Origin: a virus
Length of the DNA: 23,903 nucleotides
IMG/VR virus record: IMGVR_UViG_3300030099_006284
Coordinates: 1-23,903 of that record
Direction: 5' to 3' (one strand)
In this document: positions 8,130 to 12,983 of the stretch, one piece after another
Layout: the number at the start of each line of letters is the position of its first letter
Numbering within the stretch: position 1 is the first letter of the stretch
Made by a program: the position numbers and the translations under genes
Notes under the pieces: model-generated
Databases searched by the model: none
What the model saw: the letters and a program-made list of their open reading frames with translations, nothing else
What the model was told of the DNA's origin: nothing

Positions 8130-9233
8130 ATGCCAAATATTCAGATTAGAGGTAGTCAGATACAAGGGGAAAGCGTTGAAGCTTCCAATATCAACCTATC
8201 TGGTTCCTTCGACTTTAGAGCAGCATCAGGACTGCAGTTTTTAACAAAGCCTGAAGCTGACAAAACAACCTTTCCAGCAACCACACAGTTCGTTCATACG
8301 ATTGTTTCTGGTTCTGCAATCGATGGTTTCCAAGGTGGAGACGGTATTGCTATCAATACTGGCACATCACCCGACACCATATCAGTTGATTTAGCAACTA
8401 ATGGTGGATTGGAAATCTCATCTGCTAAGATTGCTATTGCTCTTGATGGCTCAACACTTTCACTTGGTGCAGGTGGTTTGAGTGTAGGTAATGCAATCAG
8501 TAATGCAAACATTGCAAACGATGCAGCAATCGCAAAATCAAAGTTAGGTGCTTTAGCAATCGTTGATGCGGATGTTGATAACAGTGCAGCTATTGCCATA
8601 TCAAAACTTGCACAACGAACCATATCAGGTAAAAATCTTGGAACAAACCTTGATAACTTAACTGATGGAAACGGTATTGCTACCTTATCATACAATGGTT
8701 CTTCAGCAGCTTCAATCGCAATCGACCTTGATGGTTCAACACTTGCATTAGGTGCTGATGGTATCAAGATTAGTGATGGTGGAGTTGGAACATCTCAAAT
8801 CGCTGATGATGCAATCAATGCAGCAAAAATAGCAGACGATGCAGTCGGCAGTGCAGCAATCGCGGATGATGCGGTTGGTTCAGCACAAATCGCTGACTTG
8901 GCAGTTGATGCAGCTAGAATAGCTAATAATGCTATTACAACAGCAAAAATCAACAATGCTGCAGTATCGGTTCCAAAGTTGGCCTTCCAAGCAAGACAAG
9001 ATGTATTTAATCCTAATGGTTCTACTTTAGCTTTCGCTTTGGCAAATGAAGTCGAAGAGAATATGAAGAACTTTGTAATGGCATTTAAAAACGGATTGTT
9101 GCAAAGAAAGGTTGCTTCTTCACCTTCAAATGCTGATGAATATACAGTTTCAACAGCTGGTGGAACTACGACCATTACCTTTGGTGCCAACTTATCTGAC
9201 TCAGACGAACTTGAAGTTAGAAGCTTAGCATAA
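8130..9233 (+). CDS. Tail fibre with ten-residue IADDAV repeats, 367 aa
   Basis: Start ATG 8130 with AGGAG at 8118-8122. Residues about 60-220 contain repeated LDGSTLSLGAGG / LDGSTLALGADG segments and two AIAKSKL / AIAISKL copies. Residues 221-286 are a near-perfect ten-residue repeat (x-A-K/Q-I-A-D-D-A-V/I-x), with Ile at 224, 234, 244, 254, 264 and 274 and Leu at 284. This suggests a trimeric fibrous shaft. Residues 290-367 form a C-terminal domain with KNGLLQRK and DELEVRSLA that looks like the preceding 94-residue protein. The role is receptor binding or a side fibre; which one is not shown. No chaperone or peptidase domain at the end was seen. Confidence 0.8.
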   Translation: MPNIQIRGSQIQGESVEASNINLSGSFDFRAASGLQFLTKPEADKTTFPATTQFVHTIVSGSAIDGFQGGDGIAINTGTSPDTISVDLATNGGLEISSAKIAIALDGSTLSLGAGGLSVGNAISNANIANDAAIAKSKLGALAIVDADVDNSAAIAISKLAQRTISGKNLGTNLDNLTDGNGIATLSYNGSSAASIAIDLDGSTLALGADGIKISDGGVGTSQIADDAINAAKIADDAVGSAAIADDAVGSAQIADLAVDAARIANNAITTAKINNAAVSVPKLAFQARQDVFNPNGSTLAFALANEVEENMKNFVMAFKNGLLQRKVASSPSNADEYTVSTAGGTTTITFGANLSDSDELEVRSLA

Positions 9234-9245
9234 TAGATTTGCCAA

Positions 9246-9296
9246 AGGTTAATCAGGTTTCTTCTTATTCTGTTCTGCCATTTGCCTGATTAACCT
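9246..9296 (+). other. 12-bp perfect inverted repeat (large stem-loop) after the tail fibre gene
   Basis: AGGTTAATCAGG (9246-9257) and CCTGATTAACCT (9285-9296) are exact reverse complements separated by 27 bases. It lies 13 bases past the tail fibre stop. No T tract follows the right arm, so it is not a classical terminator on the plus strand; it may stabilise the fibre mRNA 3' end, damp read-through into the lysis gene, or serve as a processing site. Confidence 0.6.
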
Positions 9297-9300
9297 GCGG

Positions 9301-9314
9301 CTCCATCTTTGGAG
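9301..9314 (+). promoter_or_regulatory. Small hairpin that can hide the ribosome site of the holin-like gene
   Basis: CTCC (9301-9304) can pair with GGAG (9311-9314), and GGAG is the only good ribosome site for the ATG at 9320. The four-pair stem is weak alone but follows directly on the 12-bp stem-loop at 9246-9296 and might stack on it. Delayed or low translation of a lysis protein would fit, but this is inference. Confidence 0.35.
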
Positions 9315-9319
9315 TTATT

Positions 9320-9565
9320 ATGGAAGCAATATTTGTTGAACTAGCACCGTTTCTCAGTGGTCCTGCTGCTGCAGTAATCGTTGCTTTGTATATGAACCGA
9401 CAGTTTATATCATTCACTAACTCTTCAATCAATAGAATACTTGACGATGCTGAGAAGGATAGAGATTTATTTAAAGAAGCTATCCAAAAGATTGACCAAA
9501 GATTATATTTTCTTGAAGAACAAATGAAAGATATAAAATCAGAGCTGAGGAATAGGAAGGATTAA
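9320..9565 (+). CDS. Holin-like small membrane protein with coiled coil, 81 aa
   Basis: Residues about 9-25 (APFLSGPAAAVIVALYM) form one membrane segment after a short N-terminus; residues 35-81 are a long charged helix with heptad spacing (DDAEKDRDLFKEAIQKIDQR, FLEEQMKDIKSEL). One span plus a cytoplasmic coiled coil is typical of several small phage holins and related lysis membrane proteins; the position right after the tail fibre also fits lysis. No endolysin gene follows: the next 700 bases are non-coding, so the muralytic enzyme must be elsewhere. It could be another membrane anchor. Start set by GGAG at 9311-9314. Confidence 0.55.
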   Translation: MEAIFVELAPFLSGPAAAVIVALYMNRQFISFTNSSINRILDDAEKDRDLFKEAIQKIDQRLYFLEEQMKDIKSELRNRKD

Positions 9566-9582
9566 TACTTTCCATTGTCTCT

Positions 9583-9660
9583 AATATATCTAGAATGTAT
9601 TGAAATAATATAAATATTAAATCATATAGGGTCAAGCATTCTAAATCATCTAGATATATT
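9583..9660. repeat. 12-bp perfect inverted repeat AATATATCTAGA / TCTAGATATATT
   Basis: AATATATCTAGA at 9583-9594 and its exact complement at 9649-9660, 54 bases apart. A second smaller pair AGAATG (9592-9597) / CATTCT (9637-9642) lies inside and would compete with it. The arms are too far apart for a simple terminator; two protein-binding half-sites are as likely as an RNA stem. Confidence 0.5.
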
Positions 9661-9689
9661 CTGATTAATGTTTCTGTAATGTCAAAGAA

Positions 9690-9743
9690 CTGAAGATTAT
9701 TATCTTATTCTGTATTTAGTTATAGATAGATTATAATCTTCAG
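9690..9743. repeat. 16-bp inverted repeat with one mismatch
   Basis: Left arm 9690-9705 and right arm 9728-9743 match at 15 of 16 positions (CTGAAGATTAT...ATAATCTTCAG), with a 22-base loop. The right arm contains the palindrome AGATTATAATCT, seen again at 9985-9996. This is a strong potential hairpin in an AT-rich non-coding region and has no T tail, so it is not an obvious terminator. Confidence 0.6.
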
Positions 9744-9753
9744 ATTTTATATT

Positions 9754-9814
9754 TACAAAAATAACTGAAGAAACTTTAAATGTAATCAAATGTAAAAGTT
9801 TTTGTATATTTCAG
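9754..9814. repeat. Competing stem pairs (alternative foldings)
   Basis: TACAAAAA (9754-9761) can pair with TTTTTGTA (9799-9806), while AAACTTT (9771-9777) can pair with AAAGTTT (9795-9801), and CTGAA (9765-9769) with TTCAG (9810-9814). The first two share bases 9799-9801, so they cannot both form completely. In AT-rich sequence some of this is expected by chance. Confidence 0.3.
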
Positions 9815-9860
9815 TATTTTAGGTATAGTTATTACTGAGGGGAATAAGAGAGAGAGATTA

Positions 9861-9898
9861 AAACCAGTAGAACGGCACCAGCCGGTTCGTATCGGTTT
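9861..9898 (+). ncRNA. Candidate structured island of unknown function
   Basis: Within DNA of about three-quarters A+T lies a GC-richer island with nested pairing: AAACC (9861-9865) with GGTTT (9894-9898), and AACGGC (9871-9876) with GCCGGTT (9881-9887, one bulged G) closing an ACCA loop. The GGTTCGTATC string looks like a tRNA T-arm at first sight, but no acceptor or anticodon arm fits. It may be a small RNA, part of an origin, or chance. Confidence 0.25.
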
Positions 9899-10081
9899 AT
9901 TATCTAGTATATAGAATATATTTATTTTATATTATTATTGTAAATGTATCTGTCTCTACAGTATTATATTAATGTATTAGTTATAGATTATAATCTATTG
10001 TTCTTTTACATTGTTATTAGTAGTTCAGATACTTTTGAAAATATATTATTTATATTAGAGAAATAGAAAGTATATTTATCT

Positions 10082-10111
10082 ATAGGTTAGGAAGTCAGGC
10101 ATCTAACCTAT
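10082..10111. repeat. Nine-pair hairpin
   Basis: ATAGGTTAG (10082-10090) and CTAACCTAT (10103-10111) are exact complements around a 12-base loop. No T tract follows. It lies 50 bases before the terminator at 10160. Confidence 0.45.
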
Positions 10112-10159
10112 TCTAGATACTTCAGGATACTCTTCAAATAATAAATACTTTTGGTATCA

Positions 10160-10196
10160 AAGGGGCTCAGTTTTGGCGGACTGGCCCCTTCTTTTC
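10160..10196 (+). terminator. Rho-independent terminator closing the fibre/lysis transcription unit
   Basis: AAGGGGC (10160-10166) pairs with GCCCCTT (10184-10190); with a single bulged T the stem continues CAG/CTG, giving ten pairs around a 10-base loop. CTTTTC follows. Because the stem starts and ends in A/T runs, it could also stop transcription from the other strand (TTTTGAAAAG side). It insulates the next operon, which starts at 10275. Confidence 0.75.
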
Positions 10197-10274
10197 AAAA
10201 TAGTTCCACAAAATCTGTCGTAAGCGCATAGTTATTCAGGACACGGACGCCAATCCGTTTATCCTGGAGAACAA

Positions 10275-10766
10275 ATGCCTGACTTATTTGCGTCTCTTAG
10301 TGCGGCAAGCAGACCTTATGAAGTAGCCGTAGGAAGAGCAATAGAACAAAATACCAAACTTGAATATATAAAATCAAAAACTAGTATGGATTACGATTGT
10401 TATTTAACACATCCTCAGACTGATAAAGCAATAACTGTGGAAGTGAAGGTGCATAGTGGTGCAAGTAAATACAAGAAATACGATACAGCGTGTCTTGAAA
10501 TACTTGAATACCAATACCGATACAATGACTATGTCCAATCACATTGGCTGACAGCACCATTCGATGTAATGGCACATGTTGATAAAGCAGGCCAAATGAT
10601 ATACTTCTACAAAGGCGACAGAATAAGGTCCTGGGCGTATGCAAGAAAGCATACAGCTCGTTATTCAAAAGTCGTTAAAACTGCCAACATTACTATGCCT
10701 TGGAAATGTGCTGATGCCGGATATTTATTTTCTCTGCCATTGGAAAAAACACTTTTACTCGAATAG
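10275..10766 (+). CDS. Putative PD-(D/E)XK-type nuclease, 163 aa
   Basis: The N-terminal helix (ASRPYEVAVGRAIEQNT) carries Glu16 and Glu24, followed by YDCYLTH with Asp39/Asp41 and, after a turn, the strand AITVEVKVH with Glu56 and Lys58. The order helix, D, about 15 residues, E-x-K is that of PD-(D/E)XK nucleases (restriction-like, Holliday-junction-resolving and VRR-type phage nucleases). The rest, with TARYSKVVKTANITMPWKCA, is not diagnostic. Possible work: cutting host DNA, resolving recombination intermediates or processing packaging ends. Start ATG 10275 has GGAG at 10266-10269. It leads a three-gene plus-strand group (10275-11226). Confidence 0.6.
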   Translation: MPDLFASLSAASRPYEVAVGRAIEQNTKLEYIKSKTSMDYDCYLTHPQTDKAITVEVKVHSGASKYKKYDTACLEILEYQYRYNDYVQSHWLTAPFDVMAHVDKAGQMIYFYKGDRIRSWAYARKHTARYSKVVKTANITMPWKCADAGYLFSLPLEKTLLLE

Positions 10767-10787
10767 TTATATATATCGGAGGAACAA

Positions 10788-11018
10788 ATGGCGAAAAAAA
10801 CAGAAATCGATAGCTATAGTAAGCTGTATTATTGGATTGATTGTATGCTGCACAAGCACACAGGCAAGCAAAGAGCAGGATTACAAAGACTACGAGATTT
10901 CCTGCAATCAAGAGAAGACGCTGGTTGGAAATGGGAAGAAGTTGCTGAATGGGCGATATATTCTACATCAACAACCTCAGACGCTTTTGACCCGTTTGAA
11001 GGCACCTCTGATAAATAA
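10788..11018 (+). CDS. Unknown small helical protein, 76 aa
   Basis: ATG 10788 is preceded by GGAGGAAC (10779-10786). The protein is helical and mixed charge (SKLYYWIDCMLHKHTGKQRA, GLQRLRDFLQSREDAGWKW, EEVAEWAIYSTS), with an acidic, Phe-rich tail (DAFDPFEGTSDK). No domain is recognised. It sits 21 bases after the nuclease gene and 22 bases before the zinc-ribbon gene and is probably in the same mRNA. Small helical proteins in such early-type clusters are often host-takeover or anti-defence factors, but nothing in the sequence shows that. Confidence 0.65.
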   Translation: MAKKTEIDSYSKLYYWIDCMLHKHTGKQRAGLQRLRDFLQSREDAGWKWEEVAEWAIYSTSTTSDAFDPFEGTSDK

Positions 11019-11040
11019 ACTATTTCAAATGGAGAGAACA

Positions 11041-11226
11041 ATGAAAAAGAAACAATGCCCTAAATGTAATCGAACGCTACCATTCTATAAGTTTGGAATG
11101 CGAAAGCAAAAGAGATATATCATATCAGAAAAAATCTGGCGAACCTACTATCACGCACAATCATATTGCTATGAATGTAGGCACCCAAATCTCAAACATT
11201 CCATTCAGCTTTTGGAAAACAAATAG
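11041..11226 (+). CDS. Zinc-ribbon protein, 61 aa
   Basis: Two Cys pairs, CPKC (Cys6, Cys9) and CYEC (Cys43, Cys46), flank a basic middle (FGMRKQKRYI), giving a C-x2-C...C-x2-C ribbon; this looks like the DNA-binding ribbon that also begins some phage HNH/endonuclease VII type proteins, but no nuclease residues follow. The frame is open upstream to 10639, but those 134 codons only shadow the two preceding genes; GGAG at 11031-11034 fixes the start at 11041. The last 22 bases overlap the convergent methyltransferase gene. Likely a small DNA- or RNA-binding regulator. Confidence 0.7.
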   Translation: MKKKQCPKCNRTLPFYKFGMRKQKRYIISEKIWRTYYHAQSYCYECRHPNLKHSIQLLENK

Positions 11227-11942
11227 TATCCACCACCGGTATGCTCATCAGTATATAACATGTAGATATTACGGGCCAACATCGGTCCAACCTTATTCAA
11301 CAACCTTTGATAGACAGGGTCATTAATCTTCTTTCTACCAAAGGTTGTTTTGACTGTGTATCCACTTTCATATTTAATCAAATCAAATCCCTTGGCTTTC
11401 ATATCTTCTAAAAAATCCTCATGAACAGGAAAGAAGACATGTCCAAGGTTTTTCTCTTTATCCAGACTGTGGTATTCAGTATCGCGTGTATTTTCGGGGA
11501 AGGAAAGAGAAATAATACCACCCTTCTTCAACTTATTATAAAATATATCATAGACTTTATGATGGTCGGCGTAGGGAATATGCTCCAACACTTCAGAACA
11601 TACAATAAAATCCTGACTATCATCATCAATAAAACTATCCAGATTATCCGTTGTGATGTCGCAGTTATACCATCTAGTCCTTTTATCGCCATAAGCCTTG
11701 GTTCCTATAAAGGACGGATTATAATCAACACCAGAGTAATCTACGAAACACCATCGTTCCTTCAACATCTCATATAATCGTCCATCATAACATCCTATCT
11801 CTAACATTTTAGGCTTGTTCTTGCTACTCCAGGACTTGTTCTTCTTCACCAATCGCTGGATTATATTGACATGATATGCGACACTCAACGCACAAAACAT
11901 ACTATCATACAGACCTGACGAGGTCTTCATTATTTTCGACAT
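11205..11942 (-). CDS. Class I SAM-dependent methyltransferase, 245 aa
   Basis: The fold is clear: motif I LEIGCYDG (about residues 47-54) for SAM, acidic YSGVDYNP (69-76), then DFIVCSEVLEHIP (111-123) and a KKGGIISLSFP strand. This is the UbiG/Methyltransf_11-like group that acts on small molecules, sugars, lipids or proteins. No (D/N)PP(Y/F) or PC motif, so it is not a recognisable DNA methylase and does not explain the missing restriction sites. It is the only long minus-strand gene besides 12508-12822 and sits alone, a sign of an accessory gene. It starts with the same TAGGAGGATAGTATG context as the gene at 7329 (11940-11954) and overlaps the zinc-ribbon gene tail to tail. Confidence 0.8.
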   Translation of the reverse strand: MSKIMKTSSGLYDSMFCALSVAYHVNIIQRLVKKNKSWSSKNKPKMLEIGCYDGRLYEMLKERWCFVDYSGVDYNPSFIGTKAYGDKRTRWYNCDITTDNLDSFIDDDSQDFIVCSEVLEHIPYADHHKVYDIFYNKLKKGGIISLSFPENTRDTEYHSLDKEKNLGHVFFPVHEDFLEDMKAKGFDLIKYESGYTVKTTFGRKKINDPVYQRLLNKVGPMLARNIYMLYTDEHTGGGYYLFSKS

Positions 11943-11973
11943 ACTATCCTCCTATTCTGTCGATATATTATAT

Positions 11974-11996
11974 CCTGCAGCAATCATTCGTGCAGG
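11974..11996. promoter_or_regulatory. Dyad CCTGCA...TGCAGG upstream of the methyltransferase
   Basis: CCTGCA (11974-11979) and TGCAGG (11991-11996) are complementary, 11 bases apart, in the 140-bp gap between the minus-strand methyltransferase and the plus-strand gene at 12083. On the minus strand TATAAT reads at 11972-11967, so the dyad would fall just upstream of and over its -35 area. It may be an operator or a short leader hairpin. No good -35 match was found for that -10. Confidence 0.35.
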
Positions 11997-12024
11997 CAAA
12001 AAAATAAAATACAAATACAAAGGC

Positions 12025-12053
12025 GTGTAAATGGGGTGGCAATAAGTTATAAT
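12025..12053 (+). promoter_or_regulatory. Probable promoter GTGTAA-N17-TATAAT for the gene at 12083
   Basis: GTGTAA (12025-12030) and a perfect TATAAT (12048-12053) are 17 bases apart. The same GTGTAA-N17-TATAAT arrangement occurs at 12955-12983. Transcription would begin about 12060, about 20 bases before the start codon. Confidence 0.5.
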
Positions 12054-12082
12054 ATAAATGCCTAATAACAAAAGGAGTGGCA

Positions 12083-12334
12083 ATGTCTGACATTCAGAAT
12101 AAAGGAATACAGTCTTATCGATATATCATTGAGGCATTTAATAGAGAGGGGGAACCAGAAACAATCGAGTTTAATCACCCAAAACACTTGAACGAAACTG
12201 AAATCATACAACTCTTGGATATGCCGTGGTATGAAATATGCGATATATACATTCAACCTCAGGTGCTAACCATTCACCATCACCAAGGACATCCATACAA
12301 TACAAAGCAATGGAAAAGACATGTCATCATCTGA
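12083..12334 (+). CDS. Unknown small protein, 83 aa
   Basis: AGGAG at 12073-12077 sets the start at ATG 12083 (a GTG at 12077 in the same frame lies in the ribosome site itself). The protein has a mixed helical and strand pattern (YRYIIEAFNREGEPETIEF, ETEIIQLLDMPWYEICDIYI) and a His-rich end (LTIHHHQGHPYN). No family is recognised. It stands alone with its own apparent promoter and a hairpin a few bases after its stop, so it is a single-gene transcription unit, typical of an early or accessory gene. Confidence 0.65.
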   Translation: MSDIQNKGIQSYRYIIEAFNREGEPETIEFNHPKHLNETEIIQLLDMPWYEICDIYIQPQVLTIHHHQGHPYNTKQWKRHVII

Positions 12335-12339
12335 TAAGA

Positions 12340-12362
12340 AGGGGTCGCTTTACGCGACCCCT
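12340..12362 (+). terminator. Nine-pair GC-rich hairpin between convergent genes
   Basis: AGGGGTCGC (12340-12348) pairs perfectly with GCGACCCCT (12354-12362) around a five-base loop, directly after the stop at 12334. No T tract on either side, so it is either an atypical terminator, a pause/processing stem or a bidirectional barrier between this gene and the convergent gene at 12508-12822. Confidence 0.5.
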
Positions 12363-12426
12363 CAGCTATCCTCAATGTCGAAATAACAGAAATAGGTTTA
12401 ATAGTAATCAAGGATAACTTACTTAG

Positions 12427-12481
12427 CGATATCGAGACAGAAAAGCCGAGACATCCCGATAATCATTATACCGAGATATCA
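12427..12481. repeat. Repeated CGAGAYATC motifs
   Basis: CGATATCGAGAC (12427-12438), CCGAGACATC (12446-12455) and CCGAGATATC (12471-12480) are spaced irregularly within 55 bases, and an 8-bp palindrome CGATATCG starts the set. They lie between the convergent genes, within 100 bases of the minus-strand gene's stop. They could be binding sites, or remnants of repeat expansion. Confidence 0.3.
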
Positions 12482-12485
12482 CGAG

Positions 12486-12510
12486 TTTTACAATCTTTTA
12501 CAATCTTTTA
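12486..12510. repeat. Tandem repeat of CAATCTTTTA at the stop of the minus-strand gene
   Basis: TTTTA then two exact copies of CAATCTTTTA (12491-12500, 12501-12510). The last three bases are the TAA stop of the minus gene. The repeat probably arose by slippage at the gene end. Confidence 0.5.
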
Positions 12511-12822
12511 TTGTTGAGCTGTGTTCGGACAGACTTTGTAAAAAGCTTCTGCTGCCATATCGAAATCACAATCGGGACTGAAGTTTGAAAAGTCATTTCC
12601 ATCTTTGATATAATATTCAATCTCTTCTAATCGCATCTTCAAGAACTCGAGATTTGCAAGTCGTTGTCGTTCTTCTTCTAATCCCGTATTTTCGAATATC
12701 GAATAATCGAGATAATCTTGTAGATATTCTAATATCTGCGGAAATACTTTCGTTTCTGGCGCTGCGAAGTTGTTTTTAAATATTGTTTTATAATATTCAG
12801 TTATATATTGTCCATTATCCAT
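12508..12822 (-). CDS. Unknown acidic helical protein, 104 aa
   Basis: On the minus strand an AGGA site (in AAGGATG) precedes the ATG at 12822. The protein is helical and acidic (YLQDYLDYSIFENTGLEEE, LANLEFLKMRLEEIEYYI, DFSNFSPDCDFDMAAEAFYK), without membrane segments or known motifs. Acidic small phage proteins in early regions sometimes mimic DNA or bind host enzymes; that is speculation here. It has its own minus-strand promoter (12874-12902) facing away from the packaging operon. It converges on the gene at 12083. Confidence 0.65.
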   Translation of the reverse strand: MDNGQYITEYYKTIFKNNFAAPETKVFPQILEYLQDYLDYSIFENTGLEEERQRLANLEFLKMRLEEIEYYIKDGNDFSNFSPDCDFDMAAEAFYKVCPNTAQQ

Positions 12823-12873
12823 TTTATCATCCTTGTTTTAGTAGTAGTTGTTATATCCTTTATGGATATTATT

Positions 12874-12902
12874 ATTATATCATATGATTATGTGGATTAC
12901 AT
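12874..12902 (-). promoter_or_regulatory. Minus-strand promoter ATGTAA-N17-TATAAT with extended -10
   Basis: On the minus strand, ATGTAA (12902-12897), a 17-base spacer starting TCCAC and ending TGA, and TATAAT (12879-12874). The TGA-TATAAT end and the TCCAC start match the plus-strand promoter at 12955-12983. It would drive the gene at 12508-12822. Confidence 0.6.
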
Positions 12903-12944
12903 TTTTATTATAAAAAAAGAGGAAAAAAAGAGAATAAATAAAAG

Positions 12945-12973
12945 TTGTAAAGAAGTGTAATCCACTGTATAAT
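12945..12973 (+). promoter_or_regulatory. Plus-strand promoter TTGTAA-N17-TATAAT
   Basis: TTGTAA (12945-12950, four of six bases of TTGACA) and a perfect TATAAT (12968-12973) at 17 bases. It overlaps a second promoter shifted by exactly 10 bases. It faces the packaging operon starting at 13131. Confidence 0.55.
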
Positions 12974-12983
12974 GTGATATAAT
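12955..12983 (+). promoter_or_regulatory. Plus-strand promoter GTGTAA-N17-TGA-TATAAT (extended -10)
   Basis: GTGTAA (12955-12960), 17-base spacer starting TCCAC and ending TGA, then TATAAT (12978-12983). The pair of promoters is one helical turn apart, and the -35 with the following TCCAC is repeated, inverted, on the minus strand at 12892-12901. Confidence 0.55.

Larger units (their letters stand above)
9711..9996. repeat. Imperfect direct repeat carrying the palindrome AGATTATAATCT
   Basis: The stretch 9711-9739 (TGTATTTAGTTATAGATAG then ATTATAATCT) recurs at 9973-9996 (TGTATTAGTTATAGAT then TATAATCT) with one and four base gaps. The second copy centres on a 16-bp perfect palindrome, ATAGATTATAATCTAT, at 9983-9998. 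Two copies of a palindromic 12-mer 257 bases apart resemble a pair of binding sites for a dimeric protein. Confidence 0.5.
9566..10274. other. 709-bp AT-rich non-coding region full of palindromes
   Basis: No open frame of convincing length or composition on either strand. It holds a 12-bp inverted repeat (9583-9660), a 16-bp imperfect inverted repeat (9690-9743), competing stems (9754-9814), a GC-richer folded island (9861-9898), a 16-bp perfect palindrome (9983-9998), a nine-pair hairpin (10082-10111) and a terminator (10160-10196). It separates the fibre/lysis block from the next operon. A replication origin, a packaging site, a non-coding RNA locus or a promoter/operator array are all possible; nothing here decides between them. 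Confidence 0.7.

Noticed and set aside
8294-8767. Minus-strand frames opposite the tail fibre (also 8795-9190)
   Set aside because: They mirror the fibre's repeats and low-complexity codons; no ribosome site or independent support.
8790-8987. 30-base tandem DNA repeats as a mobile or repeat element
   Set aside because: They are in frame and explained by the ten-residue repeats of the fibre protein.
9861-9898. tRNA-like GGTTCGTATC string
   Set aside because: Resembles a T-arm loop, but stem lengths do not fit and no anticodon or acceptor arm can be drawn around it.
10639-11226. 195-codon open frame ending in the zinc-ribbon sequence
   Set aside because: Its first 134 codons shadow the nuclease and the 76-residue gene in another frame, and the ribosome site GGAG at 11031-11034 fixes the real start at 11041.
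11205-11942. DNA methylase that would protect restriction sites
   Set aside because: The protein has a SAM site and EVLEHIP motif but no (D/N)PP(Y/F) or PC catalytic motif, so it is more likely a small-molecule/sugar-type methyltransferase.
12486-12510. CRISPR-like tandem repeats
   Set aside because: Only two 10-base copies without spacers; simple slippage repeat.
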